Shown: piece after piece, positions 24,358-33,540 of the stretch
How the letters are laid out: every line of letters starts with the position of its first letter
How positions within the stretch are numbered: the stretch's first letter is position 1
Source: Amycolatopsis lurida
Lineage (GTDB): Bacteria > Actinomycetota > Actinomycetes > Mycobacteriales > Pseudonocardiaceae
Reading direction: 5' to 3'
Length of the DNA: 64,000 nucleotides
NCBI RefSeq assembly: GCF_900105055.1
Contig: NZ_FNTA01000004.1
Location: 7,223,501-7,287,500 of the forward strand
Made by a program: the position numbers and the translations under genes
The notes under the pieces: model-generated
The model's input: only the letters and a program-made list of their open reading frames with translations
What the model was told of the DNA's origin: nothing
The model's database searches: none

Positions 24358-25662
24358 ATGACACTTCGTGTTCGTGAGCCTGGAACATTCCGCAGGTTGT
24401 GCGGGGTAGCCCTGATTATCACGCTTTCCGTGACCGTGCCGGTGGTGTTCACGGCCACTGCGGCACACGCCCGGCCGGACGCCGCGGCCGAACCCCGACC
24501 CAACGCCGTCATCACCTGGAACCTCCATGCCCAGACCGCCATCCACGATGTCGCCCGGCAGTCGCCGACCGCGGCCACTCGCAGCTTCGCGATAGTGCAG
24601 GGCGCGGTGTACGACGCGGTCAACGCGATCGCCGGCACCCCGTATGAGCCGTACCTGATCGCTCCCCGCAGCCGGCCCGGCGACTCGACTCCAGCGGCCG
24701 TCGCCACTGCGGCCTACCGCACGCTCGTATGGATGTTCGCCGCCCAGGCCGACTCCCTGCGCGCGCGGTACGAGGAGTCGCTCGCCGCGATCCCCGACGG
24801 CCGTTCCAAGCGCGGCGGCATCGCTGTCGGCCAGGCCACCTCCACGGCCATGATCAATGCCCGTCGCAACGACGGTGCGTTCTCCGACGTGACCTGGCCC
24901 GTCGGCACCGCCCCGGGCCAGTGGCGGCCGACCCCGCCAGGCTTCCTCCAGGTCGGTGCCTGGTTCGCCACCCTGAAGCCGTTCATCATCGACCCCGGCC
25001 GATACCGCACCCCCGGGCCACCGGCACTGAACAGCGCCACCTACGCCCGCGACCTGAACGAGGTCAAGGCCCTCGGCTCGGCTACCAGCACGACGCGTAC
25101 GACCGACCAGACCGAAGCGGCTATCTGGTGGGACGACCCGCGACTGGTGGAGTGGTCGATCAAACGCCAGCTCGCCACGACCCACCGGCTAGGCACCCTG
25201 CAGACAGCCCGCATGTTCGCGATGGTGGACCTGGCCACCGCCGACGCGCTCATCGCCTGCTACAAGGAGAAGAAGCACTGGAGCTTCTGGCGTCCGGTGA
25301 CAGCGATCCCGCTCGCCGACACCGACAACCACCCTGCCACCGACGCCGATCCAGCTTGGAGTCCGCTGCGGATCACCGCGCCGTCACCGGAATACCCGTC
25401 AGGGCACGCCTGCTTCACCGCAGCCACCACGTCAGCCTTGCGCAAGTTCTTCGGCCGCGACGACCTGGCCTTCAGCGCCCACAGCGCCGACTCCGGCACC
25501 ACCCGCCACTACCGCAGCCTCTCCCAGGCCATGGCAGAACTGATCCCGGCCAGGATCTGGGCCGGGGTGCACTACCGCTTCGCGAGCCAGGACGGGCATC
25601 AGCTCGGCGTCATCGTTGCCCGCGACGTCCTCGATCACGCCTTCGGCCCGCGCGACGACTAG
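24358..25662 (+). CDS. Secreted vanadium-haloperoxidase-like protein (PAP2 superfamily)
   Basis: This 434-residue protein starts with a signal peptide (hydrophobic residues about 13-36, likely cleavage after AAHA near 38). Residues about 295-420 carry the vanadate/phosphate site: KKHWSFWRPVTAI (Lys and Arg312), YPSGHACF (Ser348, His350) and ARIWAGVHYRFASQDG (Arg399, His405). The spacing fits bacterial vanadium-dependent haloperoxidase-like proteins, which halogenate with peroxide or act as phosphatases. Peroxidase and phosphatase activity cannot be separated by eye. It acts outside the cell. It stands alone between two weak hairpins. Confidence 0.85.
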   Translation: MTLRVREPGTFRRLCGVALIITLSVTVPVVFTATAAHARPDAAAEPRPNAVITWNLHAQTAIHDVARQSPTAATRSFAIVQGAVYDAVNAIAGTPYEPYLIAPRSRPGDSTPAAVATAAYRTLVWMFAAQADSLRARYEESLAAIPDGRSKRGGIAVGQATSTAMINARRNDGAFSDVTWPVGTAPGQWRPTPPGFLQVGAWFATLKPFIIDPGRYRTPGPPALNSATYARDLNEVKALGSATSTTRTTDQTEAAIWWDDPRLVEWSIKRQLATTHRLGTLQTARMFAMVDLATADALIACYKEKKHWSFWRPVTAIPLADTDNHPATDADPAWSPLRITAPSPEYPSGHACFTAATTSALRKFFGRDDLAFSAHSADSGTTRHYRSLSQAMAELIPARIWAGVHYRFASQDGHQLGVIVARDVLDHAFGPRDD

Positions 25663-25818
25663 GACGTGTCCCGCGGATCTCGTTCATGATCGTGTGCGGA
25701 CAATGAGGGTGTGGTGGCCTTGGGCGGCTCGGAATCCTGCGACACCGCCTGGCCGTCTTCTCCGGTCGCCCGAAAAAGGCCACCCGACCCCTCGGGCCCG
25801 CGCCTTCCTCGTGCTGGG

Positions 25819-26220
25819 TCAGGGGGTGGCCGACGGAAGGTCCATGATGCCGGTGGCTTGCGACCAGACACATCGCCACGTGCCGCCGGACTTGGTGTAG
25901 ACGTCGGTGTGCCACGCCTCGTGCCGCGGGATGTCCGCGCCGTCGACGGTGAGTTCGATGACGCACCGGTAGCGGAGGACGACGACGTCGGTGCCGACGA
26001 TGGCGTCCACGTCGCCGGTCAGCCCCAGTTCCCGGTAGACGACCCTCCCGGTGGTGAGGAGATCCAGGTACTCGGCCTTCGTCCACACGGTGCCGGTCGG
26101 GTTGCACAACCGGTACTCCGCGGCGTGCAAGCGTTCGTAGGTGTCGCGATCCACGTCGAGGAGACATCGGATCCGATCCTGCTCAGCCTTGATCACTTGG
26201 CCTGCCACGTCGTCGGTCAT
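25819..26220 (-). CDS. SnoaL/NTF2-like protein
   Basis: A 133-residue alpha+beta barrel protein. The helix QVIKAEQDRIRCLLDVDRDT, the LHAAEYRLCNPTGTVWTKAE segment and the late strands DVVVLRYRCVIEL, RHEAWHTDVYTKSGG and TWRCVWSQATGI are the usual order of DUF4440/SnoaL-like NTF2 proteins. Family members range from polyketide cyclases to dehydratases and detoxifying enzymes; no catalytic residue can be assigned here. It converges with the haloperoxidase gene and stands alone. Confidence 0.8.
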   Translation of the reverse strand: MTDDVAGQVIKAEQDRIRCLLDVDRDTYERLHAAEYRLCNPTGTVWTKAEYLDLLTTGRVVYRELGLTGDVDAIVGTDVVVLRYRCVIELTVDGADIPRHEAWHTDVYTKSGGTWRCVWSQATGIMDLPSATP

Positions 26221-26630
26221 ACCCGCTCCTCTTCACTTTTGCCTGACTGTGGTCGCGCCGGTCGACCACTCCACCCAGGGCCTCGGTTTGTGTTCCGTCT
26301 TGCGCGGACGGCGTCGTGCTGTCGGCCGCGACCGGTGTCTCCCGCGGTTGTCAGGTTCCACGATCCCACGCCGGCCGCGGCGTTCGCCTTTCCGAACGAA
26401 CCGCTCGTCGGTTGAACGTCCGAAGTGGACAGACTGGTCCGGCCGGCATCGGCCGTCAAGCTCGGGACCGGGGGATGGACCTGATCGGCCGCGGCGAGTG
26501 CATCGACCCGGTCACTGCGCAACCGGGTCGATGCACCTGACGCCGCCTCCGCCGGACGACCATCCGGCCGGGCGCGCACGCTTCGTCTCGGCCGAGGCCG
26601 AGAGTGCGGAGCCCTTTCGGTGAACCCGGC
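26221..26630. other. Intergenic region with one strong hairpin
   Basis: About 410 bp upstream of the SnoaL-like gene and downstream of the secreted-protein gene. Open frames here look like noise. The only clear structure is the 15-bp hairpin listed separately. Confidence 0.5.
26498..26536 (-). terminator. 15-bp perfect stem-loop behind the secreted-protein gene
   Basis: GTGCATCGACCCGGT (26498-26512) and its exact complement ACCGGGTCGATGCAC (26522-26536) enclose a 9-nt loop. The stem is 94 bp past the stop of the minus-strand gene at 26631. There is no T-run, which is common for actinobacterial terminators. Confidence 0.65.
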
Positions 26631-27110
26631 TCAGCGCCGGTAGTGGACCTCACCACGCAGAGCAGGTGACGTGAGGCTGCCGCAGTGCTGCTCGAACGTC
26701 GCGTCGAGCGCGACGAGCCCTTCGGTACCGCGTTCGATGTGGTCGATCGTGAACGTCGAATAGTCGTCGACGCAGCCCAAGCCGTTGGAGACGGCCAGGA
26801 TATGCGCTCCCTCTGCGTGGCCGTAGGTTCCGGCTTGCACGGGTCCGGACGCCGCGGTGAAGTCGAGCGTGATGTAGTCGAAACCGTGGTCGGTCTCGGC
26901 GTCCACGCGCAGGGTTCCGCCGTTCTCCCAAACCCGAACCTCGGTCTCCGGCGAGGCGGTCCAATGACCGCTGCGGCCGCTGACGGGATGTGCGCCCTGC
27001 TCGGCAGTGAAGTCCAGGCTCGCGACGGTGTCGGCGGCCGCGGCAGGCGCCAGCACGGTGGCCAGGCCGGCGGCAATGGCGAGCGCGGTGACGGTACGCG
27101 GAAACTTCAT
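26631..27110 (-). CDS. Small secreted protein of unknown function
   Basis: A 159-residue exported protein. A basic start (MKFPRTV) is followed by a hydrophobic stretch ALAIAAGLATVLAPAAAADT, with likely cleavage after AAA near residue 27. The mature part is about 130 residues, rich in strands and acidic residues, with two cysteines (GLGCVDD and EQHCGSL) that could form a disulfide. I do not recognise a family. ATG 27110 is preferred because GGGGGG lies just in front; an ATG four codons earlier has none. It stands alone, with a hairpin in its leader and a terminator behind. Confidence 0.75.
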   Translation of the reverse strand: MKFPRTVTALAIAAGLATVLAPAAAADTVASLDFTAEQGAHPVSGRSGHWTASPETEVRVWENGGTLRVDAETDHGFDYITLDFTAASGPVQAGTYGHAEGAHILAVSNGLGCVDDYSTFTIDHIERGTEGLVALDATFEQHCGSLTSPALRGEVHYRR

Positions 27111-27582
27111 GGAACCCCCCATGTCAGCCGCTCCCAGCGGAGCGGGTCCTTACCGATATTGCCAGTGTTCCTGCTGCCTACCACGAGTAGAACTACTCAA
27201 CCCGGGTGTCCGCTGCCCGCCGAGCAACGCGTGGATGACCGGCAGTGGCAGTTCACCCCCCGAGAGGTCCTGGGAACCGTGGCCGTCGGACTGCGAAGTG
27301 TTTATTCACCCGGTTCCCGGGCGGGCTGTTCGGGCGGATCGAGATCGACAGCCCGATCGCGAACGACAACGCCTGAACGACGAGGATCTCGAGTAGCCGA
27401 ACCGGGGGCTGGCCCGTCAGAGCGCGGGCGAATGGCGTGAGCATCCCGGGCCGGTCGCCCAGTTCTTCTCAGAACCTCACATCCCTTCTCCGGCCGCGAG
27501 TGAATTCGATTGTGGTGAAGTCGTATGACAAAGCCCACTGCGCGCGTGGTGGTGCCCCGGAGTGACTCGTAACGTTCACAGA
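27111..27582. other. Intergenic region with leader hairpin
   Basis: About 470 bp between the divergent genes at 26631 and 27583. CCGCTCC (27128-27134) and GGAGCGG (27139-27145) form a perfect 7-bp stem with a 4-nt loop about 20 bp before the start of the secreted-protein gene, close enough to touch its ribosome site. Nothing else was recognised. Confidence 0.45.
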
Positions 27583-28185
27583 ATGAATTTCCTTGATCAT
27601 GTTCTTCTGGGAGTGCACGATCTCAAGGCAGCGGCAGACCGGCTTCATCGCGAGTGGGGCCTGGGAACCGTGCCCGGCGGAGGGCCGGTGCCAGGGGTCG
27701 CCAACGTGATCGTTCCCCTCGCGCCGCCGGTGTATCTGGAGCTCGTTGCCGCCACGGATCCCGGTGCAAGTGAGGCTGCGGCGCGTCTGGCGGCCTTTAC
27801 CGCGGCGGGAGATCGGTTGTTCACTTGGGCGATGGAGCCGGACGATTTCGATGCTCGCGCGGCGGGATCGGGGATGGTGCCGGTGAGCGGGGGCGGTGAC
27901 ACCGGGCGGTGGCGGTTGCTCGGGGAGGTGGAACAGGGTCGGCCGTTCTTCATCGAATACGACATCGTTCGCACCGGTCGTATCGAGGGATGGCAACGAG
28001 CCTATGACGAGGCGGCGCATGACTGTGCGCCCGGCCGGGTGACATATCTGGAGGTTGGCGGCGACGAGTCCGATATGCGGCAGTGGGTGGGAGAGGTTGA
28101 TGTGCCACTTCGGATGGTCGGCGGCGAGCCGCGTCTTGCGGCTGCGGGGATCGCCACCGCCCGAGGCGAGATCCTGCTGCGCTGA
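27583..28185 (+). CDS. VOC-superfamily glyoxalase-like protein
   Basis: A 200-residue protein of the glyoxalase-like domain type (PF13468). It begins with the typical FLDHVLLGVHDLKAAADRL, whose His is the first metal ligand position of VOC proteins, and has YLELVAATDPGA and GWQRAYDEAAHDCAPGRVTY later. The enzyme class covers dioxygenases, isomerases and resistance proteins; the reaction is not identified. ATG 27583 gives the family start; a GTG at 27562 would add seven residues. No operon partner. Confidence 0.8.
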   Translation: MNFLDHVLLGVHDLKAAADRLHREWGLGTVPGGGPVPGVANVIVPLAPPVYLELVAATDPGASEAAARLAAFTAAGDRLFTWAMEPDDFDARAAGSGMVPVSGGGDTGRWRLLGEVEQGRPFFIEYDIVRTGRIEGWQRAYDEAAHDCAPGRVTYLEVGGDESDMRQWVGEVDVPLRMVGGEPRLAAAGIATARGEILLR

Positions 28186-28499
28186 AAGGATCACTGCCAC
28201 GATGAACGGTGTGTGGGCAGTACCGGCTTCGGCCGACCGATGCGCAGGAGGTGGCCTGCCCGTAGAACCACGCGCTTCCGGCCCACGGGCTCGGCCTGCT
28301 CACACGACGCCACCACACATCGACGATGGCTGGCCATAGCCTGTACGGAACGCACCGTATCACCAGGTGCACACCGAGGACTGCCTTGTGCGCTCAAGAA
28401 GCCTTGAAGCAAATCGTCGTCGCTGTTACCTCTGAACCGGCTCATCCGTCATAGAGACGGAAGCGCACTATTGGCTGAGACCCCTGGAGCCGTGGCCCT
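28186..28499. other. Intergenic stretch without recognised features
   Basis: About 310 bp between the VOC gene and the DoxX-like gene. No open frame with sensible codon use, no hairpin and no obvious promoter was found. Confidence 0.4.
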
Positions 28500-28844
28500 A
28501 TGAGTATTGCCTACGTCATCGTCGCCGTGACGACCGTCGCGTACTGCCTGTTTTCGGCCGGTGCCGACTTCGTGCGGTGGGAACGTGTCGGCGTCGCCAT
28601 GGACACGGTCGGCGTGCCTCGGCGGTGGATGCCCTGGCTGGGAGTCCCCAAGGCAGTGGCCGCGCTGGGACTGCTCATCGGTTTCTGGATACCGATGATC
28701 GCCACCGCCGCCGCGGCCGGTCTCGTTCTCTTCTTCGGCGCAGCCATCGCGACCCACTTGAGAGCACGCGACTACTCCTTTGGTCTGCAATACCCGTTCC
28801 TCCTCCTGGCCATCGCCACTTTGGCCTCGAGCACTGCCGTCTGA
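28500..28844 (+). CDS. DoxX-like small membrane protein
   Basis: A 114-residue protein with four hydrophobic helices (about 3-22, 46-63, 67-84 and 96-112) and the loop WERVGVAMDTVGVPRRWMPW, the layout of the DoxX-like family (four-helix proteins related to DoxX subunits of quinol oxidases). In most bacteria these have no known function. The gene stands alone on the plus strand, followed by a broken gene. Confidence 0.8.
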   Translation: MSIAYVIVAVTTVAYCLFSAGADFVRWERVGVAMDTVGVPRRWMPWLGVPKAVAALGLLIGFWIPMIATAAAAGLVLFFGAAIATHLRARDYSFGLQYPFLLLAIATLASSTAV

Positions 28845-28901
28845 GGAGCGGCCCGTGACCGCTCTGTGCCGTGAGAGTGCGGATCAGGGGAGGATCATCG
28901 C

Positions 28902-29497
28902 GTGAAACTGCCGCACGAGGTTGACGATCTGCGCGCGCGTTTCGAGGCAAGCCTGAGCAGGCTTCGGGGCCGCCGGCTCTTGGCAGCGGACTACTGGGGA
29001 TGTCCACAACTTCGCCTCCGAACCCGCGCGATGGGACTACGGAAACTGGCATCACGCTGTCATGGGCGTCGGACTCAGCACCGACGCGGGGCCCGCGACC
29101 ATCACCTTCTGCAGCTACGGGGTCGAAGTCCTCGACGGCCGGATCGAAGACCACCTCAGCTCGGGCGACGAGGGCCCGGAGCGCATCGGGCCCGATGTCG
29201 GCTCCAACAGCCCGTGGGACCAATATCTGCGACGCCGATATGCGAGACCTCGGCTTATTGGGAACGAATGGAACTGGGGCAGGGTCGGCGAGCCGACGGC
29301 AGCGTCGTCGAGCCCGCGACATCTGTGGACGAACCGATGGCTGTGCGTCTCGACTCCGCCGCGGGAGCGGTGTGGTTCGTCGCCGCCATACCGGCACCGC
29401 GGAGAGGCAACGCGTGTTCGTCGGAGGTGACGAGATCATGGTCGTCTTCTCGCACGAGAAGTCGATAGTCCAGTTACCCCCTCGTCGGCATGACTAG
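28902..29497 (+). pseudogene. Frameshifted gene of unknown family
   Basis: A GTG at 28902 behind GGGGAGGA opens a good frame (KLPHEVDDLRARFEASLSRL, then LLAADYWG), which is lost at a run of four G (28996-28999). Sense continues one frame over (DVHNFASEPARWDYGNWHHA, GVGLSTDAGPATITFCSYG), returns to the first frame near 29240 (AYWERMELGQ, MAVRLDSAAGAVWFVAAIP) and ends in the third frame (QRVFVGGDEIMVVFSHE). The joined protein would be about 195 residues. I cannot name the family. At least three shifts suggest real decay. Confidence 0.6.
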
Positions 29498-29557
29498 ACG
29501 TTGGCAGGATGCGGACAGCAGCGCCGGAACCGCGTGCCGGAGGGCTAGCCTGCGCTC

Positions 29558-30277
29558 GTGGAGCGACAGGGGCAGCAGCAGTGGTTTCCGGATTTCCCGT
29601 CCCAGCCCGGTTACCCGGCGCCTTCGCCGAAACGGCCTCGCACGGGGATGATCGCCGGGATCACCGTCGGCGTGCTGGTGGTGATCGCCGGTCTGGTGGC
29701 CGGGCTGCTGGTGCTCCTGAACAGCAAGGACGACAGCGCTGCCTCATCCTGGCCTCTCAGCGAGAGCAGTACCTCCCGAACCCCGCCGGCGCCGGGCTGG
29801 AAGACGCTGGAGCTCGGGCTGGGCGTGTTCGTCGAGGTGCCACCCACCTGGCAGCCGGTCGATGGAACCTACATCCCGGAAGTTCGAACCCGAGGGGCGC
29901 GGTACAAACCGGGCTACTGCGCAGCGAATCCGAAAGCCATCCTCGGCCAGCTGTACCTCGACCGGGCGCGTATCACCGATCCGATGGCGGCCGCGGCGGA
30001 CGCGTTGATGTATCGGGGAACGCGGGCTTTCCGCAGCGGCGGTCAGGTGTCTTCCGGCCCTGTCGGACGCCGCCCGGACGGCGGGGCGCAGGTGCAGGGC
30101 ACGGTCACCCCGCACGGCAGGGACGACTGCGACCCGCCGTCGACCACCTACCGGGTGGTCGCCTTGCCCTCCGCGCAGGGGACGCTGCTGGTCGTGGTGT
30201 GGGGTGACCTGCAGATGCCGGACTCGCCTGCCGAAGAGGACCTCACCAGGATCGCCGACAGCGCGCGCCTCGGGTGA
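29558..30277 (+). CDS. Membrane-anchored extracytoplasmic protein
   Basis: A 239-residue protein beginning at GTG 29558. A proline-rich cytoplasmic leader (QQQWFPDFPSQPGYPAPSPK) is followed by one membrane helix (residues about 30-54, MIAGITVGVLVVIAGLVAGL), a Ser/Thr/Pro linker and an outer domain of about 165 residues with two cysteines (KPGYCAAN and RDDCDPP). This topology is common in actinobacterial cell-envelope proteins of unknown role. It converges on the HelR gene. Confidence 0.75.
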   Translation: MERQGQQQWFPDFPSQPGYPAPSPKRPRTGMIAGITVGVLVVIAGLVAGLLVLLNSKDDSAASSWPLSESSTSRTPPAPGWKTLELGLGVFVEVPPTWQPVDGTYIPEVRTRGARYKPGYCAANPKAILGQLYLDRARITDPMAAAADALMYRGTRAFRSGGQVSSGPVGRRPDGGAQVQGTVTPHGRDDCDPPSTTYRVVALPSAQGTLLVVVWGDLQMPDSPAEEDLTRIADSARLG

Positions 30278-30421
30278 CCGGGCTCCGCCTTTCCCTTGAA
30301 AAGAACGACTCAAAACGCTCACACACCTCCCGATGACCGTCCACAAGGGACACGAGGCAGGGAGCCGTCCAACGTGCGCTTCACGGCATGAGCGGACGGA
30401 CGTGGAGGTCGAGCGGTGTCG

Positions 30422-32479
30422 TCAGGGTGTGAGTTCCGGGATGGCCGACAGCTCTTCCGGTGGGGGGCCGGGATGCACGATGCCCAGCCGGTGGGTGGCT
30501 CTGGTCATGGCGACATACAGGTCGTTGTGGCCCAGCGGTCCCGCGGTGAGGATCGCCACCGGGTCGGTGATCAGGACCGAGTCGAATTCCAGTCCCTTGG
30601 CCTGCTGGGGAGCCAGTAACACCACTTCATCCGTCAGGTCCGGCAGCGTGGCCAGGGACAACTCGGCGGCCAGCCGTCCGAGATGCCTGCTCGGAGCGAT
30701 GATCGCCAGCTGGCCCTCGGAGTGCGTCGCGACCAGGTCGGCGACGACCTTTGGCAGCTCGGCGGGGGTGGTGCGCAGGCGCCACGGGGGCCGGCCGGTG
30801 AAGCGGACCGACCGGGGTGGCCGCAGCCCCGGATGGTTGGCGGCGAGCAGGTCCGCGGTGGCGGCCATGATCTCCGATGGTGTGCGGTAGTTGACGGTGA
30901 GCTCGGCCAGCCGCCAACGGTCGTTCAGATGAGGCCGCAGCACCCGTTCCCACGAAGAGGCGCCCGCCGGGTTCCCCGTCTGAGCGAGGTCGCCGAGGAC
31001 GGTCATCGATCTGCTGGGGCAGCGACGCATCAGCATCCGCCACGCCATGGCGGAGAGTTCCTGTGCCTCGTCGACGACCACGTGTCCGAACGTCGCCGGG
31101 CTGCCGCCCTGGCCGATCAAGGCAGCGGCCTCGTCCAACAGCGGGACGTCGGCGACGCTCCAGTCGGCGCCCGGACTGTCGACGACGTCCGACACCGTCT
31201 GCTGCGGAGTCAGCAGCGGCCAGAGGCCGTCGAGCACGTCCTGGACGGCGGCATCGATCAGGAGGCTGTCCCGGAGACGGGCCTTGTCGGTCTCGTCCAG
31301 CAGGTTTGTCGGTCCGTCGTGATCATTGTGGCCGATCACGACACCCGCGGCCGCCAACCCGCGCAGGTCGGCTTCGCTCAGCCGGCCATCAAGGCTGCCG
31401 CCATCCAGTGCTTCACCGGTATCGGAGAGCACCACCGTCTCGATGTCCTCGATCAGTCCCTGTGCGAGTGCGTCCACGATCTCCCGTGCGAACACGAGCC
31501 TGGCCTGGTTATGCGGCAGCCCGGTCTGCCGCGCCCTCTGCACAGCACGGCGGCAGGTCTCCGGCTCGAGCCGCAGTTCCTGCTGTTCGAACTCGATGTC
31601 GATCGGCTCGTCGGGAATCAGGACCCGGGCGCGCACCGCTGCCCTCAGCCGTTCGGCCATGTCCACCCGGCCCTTCAGTTCGGCGGTCTCGGGTGGATCC
31701 ACGCGGCTGACGCCGACGCCCGGGCACAGGTCGGCGATGGTCGCAGTCACCACGGTGTTCTCGCCCAGACCGGGCAGGACCTGGCCGATGTAGTCGAGGA
31801 AGAGCCGGCTGGGGCCCACGACCAGGACACCGCGGGCACGTAGGTGGAGATGCGTATAGAGCAGGTAGGCGACCCGGTGCAACGCGACGGCGGTCTTTCC
31901 CGTGCCCGGGCCACCCTGCACCACGAGCACTCCCTGGTGCCCACTCCGGATGATCCGGTCCTGCTCGGCTTGCAGGGTCGTGACGATGTCGCGCATCCTC
32001 CCGGTCCTGTCCGCTGTCACCGCCGCCAGCAGCGCGCCCTCCCCGACCAGACTGTCGTCGGCGGCGCTGTCCGGGTCGAGCAACTCGTCGTCGAGCGCAA
32101 CGACCCTGCGGCCTCGCGTGGTGATGTGCCGCCGTCGGCGGACGCCGTGCGGCTCGGTCGCGGTCGCGACGTAGAACGGCTGAGCCGCCGGTGCGCGCCA
32201 GTCCACCATCAAGGGCTCGTCATCCGTGTCCAGGAACAACCCCAGCCGACCCACGTAAACACGGCGGCCGTCGCGCATGTCCAGCCGCCCGAAACACAGC
32301 CCCTGTTCCACCGCGTCGAGACGGGTCACCTCCGCTTGCCAGGTAGCTATCGCCGCGTGGTCTTCGCCCGCACGACCCACGGCCGCCAACCGCGTGGCCG
32401 CCTGTTCGCGCAGGGCATCCACCCGAGCGTACAAAACCGCCAGGTACTCCTGCTCGATGTCGATCTCAGTGATGGTCAC
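30422..32479 (-). CDS. helR: HelR-like RNA polymerase recycling ATPase (HelD/UvrD superfamily)
   Basis: This 685-residue SF1 ATPase has an N-terminal coiled segment (residues 1-60, EIDIEQEYLAVLYARVDALR), Walker A GGPGTGKTAVAL (about 188-199), Walker B VVVDEAQELSAM, LGDLAQTGNP, the motif TVNYRTPSEI and late motifs PQQAKGLEFD and YVAMTRATH. This is the HelD/HelR architecture, in which the protein removes stalled RNA polymerase and in actinomycetes can protect it from rifamycins. The length is slightly short for HelD (about 700-770). No convincing copy of a rifamycin-associated element was seen in front. The symbol rests on family resemblance. Confidence 0.85.
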   Translation of the reverse strand: MTITEIDIEQEYLAVLYARVDALREQAATRLAAVGRAGEDHAAIATWQAEVTRLDAVEQGLCFGRLDMRDGRRVYVGRLGLFLDTDDEPLMVDWRAPAAQPFYVATATEPHGVRRRRHITTRGRRVVALDDELLDPDSAADDSLVGEGALLAAVTADRTGRMRDIVTTLQAEQDRIIRSGHQGVLVVQGGPGTGKTAVALHRVAYLLYTHLHLRARGVLVVGPSRLFLDYIGQVLPGLGENTVVTATIADLCPGVGVSRVDPPETAELKGRVDMAERLRAAVRARVLIPDEPIDIEFEQQELRLEPETCRRAVQRARQTGLPHNQARLVFAREIVDALAQGLIEDIETVVLSDTGEALDGGSLDGRLSEADLRGLAAAGVVIGHNDHDGPTNLLDETDKARLRDSLLIDAAVQDVLDGLWPLLTPQQTVSDVVDSPGADWSVADVPLLDEAAALIGQGGSPATFGHVVVDEAQELSAMAWRMLMRRCPSRSMTVLGDLAQTGNPAGASSWERVLRPHLNDRWRLAELTVNYRTPSEIMAATADLLAANHPGLRPPRSVRFTGRPPWRLRTTPAELPKVVADLVATHSEGQLAIIAPSRHLGRLAAELSLATLPDLTDEVVLLAPQQAKGLEFDSVLITDPVAILTAGPLGHNDLYVAMTRATHRLGIVHPGPPPEELSAIPELTP

Positions 32480-32664
32480 TCAAGCACTCCCCGCAATCGA
32501 TGCTCAGTGACGTCGAGGATGCACAGCGGTCGGACGGAAAAAACAGTCTTGTTCTTTCCCAAGGCCTCAGCCGCTGGGACAGTAGTCGCCGCAGCACGAC
32601 CCGCTCACGGCCCACTACGACCGCGACGCCTCGAACACCCTCTACTCGGCCCGAGAGTGCGTTC

Positions 32665-33474
32665 ATGGCAAAGTGCTCGACAGCGGTCCAAGGTGGTGAG
32701 CACACTGCCACGGTGATCCGTTTTCATTTCCGGCTGAGGCCGTTGGCCGAGGTGGAGCCCTGGGGTGATCACCGTCTGCATTGGTTCGCTTTGACTGACG
32801 GCTGGTACTGGATCGAAGTGAATGGGCACAAGCTGTTCCAGCATCCGTCGAACGCCGATACGGGACAGCCCGTGCCGGTCGACTACTACGTCGTCCGGCT
32901 GTGGGAGGACCTTCTGGAAGTGCTGCCGTCTGTGCTGGAACCGGTGCCCGCGGACCTTGCCGACCGCATGACCAGCGATCTGGATGCCTGGTGCGGGGCA
33001 GATGTCGAGGGCGCGGAGGCAGCTCTCGACTGGTACAGCAGCCACTTCATGTACACCAGTTACCTTGTCGCCTCGCCATCCATCTTGTGGTGGCGGTCGG
33101 TCGGCGGCCGGGACACGATCACCGTCGACTGGCGGCACACCGCCGAACACGGACTTGACTGCACTGTGCCGGGGCAAGGACGGGCAAGCGTCCCCACCGA
33201 GCTGTTCCTGCGAGCCGTGGAGGAGTTCGACCGAGAACTGATTGCCGCGGTGGGCCGGCGCATCACGGAGATCGAGGCATGCGGGCCGGATCCAGACATC
33301 CAACTCGACCTCGAGCAGCTCCGCCACGAACACCAGCAGCGTTCAGGATCCCTGACCGCAGCCATACAGCACATACATGCGACGGACTGGACAGCCGTTC
33401 GCGAGGGTGTCGCGCGCATCTTCTCGACGCGAAGTCGGAAGCCGCCCTCCGTCGCCACAGACCTGGGTCGTTGA
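32665..33474 (+). CDS. DUF5984-family protein
   Basis: A 269-residue soluble protein whose N-terminal part, IRFHFRLRPLAEVEPWG then LHWFALTDGWYWIEVNG, is the signature of the actinobacterial DUF5984 family, followed by YYVVRLWEDLLEVLPSVLEP and a helical end. No function is known. ATG 32665 follows GAGAG; a GTG at 32713, where the conserved family sequence begins, is an equally good start. The longer frame from 32500 has an unlikely Arg/Ser/Thr-rich leader. Confidence 0.75.
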   Translation: MAKCSTAVQGGEHTATVIRFHFRLRPLAEVEPWGDHRLHWFALTDGWYWIEVNGHKLFQHPSNADTGQPVPVDYYVVRLWEDLLEVLPSVLEPVPADLADRMTSDLDAWCGADVEGAEAALDWYSSHFMYTSYLVASPSILWWRSVGGRDTITVDWRHTAEHGLDCTVPGQGRASVPTELFLRAVEEFDRELIAAVGRRITEIEACGPDPDIQLDLEQLRHEHQQRSGSLTAAIQHIHATDWTAVREGVARIFSTRSRKPPSVATDLGR

Positions 33475-33540
33475 CTGCACTGTCGTAGCCGCCCATCGGC
33501 ATATCGGCGCGCTTCGCGGCACGACAGCACGTCCGGCGAT

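Noticed and set aside
24048-24377. Small plus-strand frame in front of the haloperoxidase gene
   Set aside because: No ribosome site, no recognised pattern and overlap with the start of the next gene.
32480-32664. Possible rifamycin-associated element upstream of the HelR-like gene
   Set aside because: The best candidate near 32558-32578 is an imperfect inverted repeat that does not match the consensus as I remember it.
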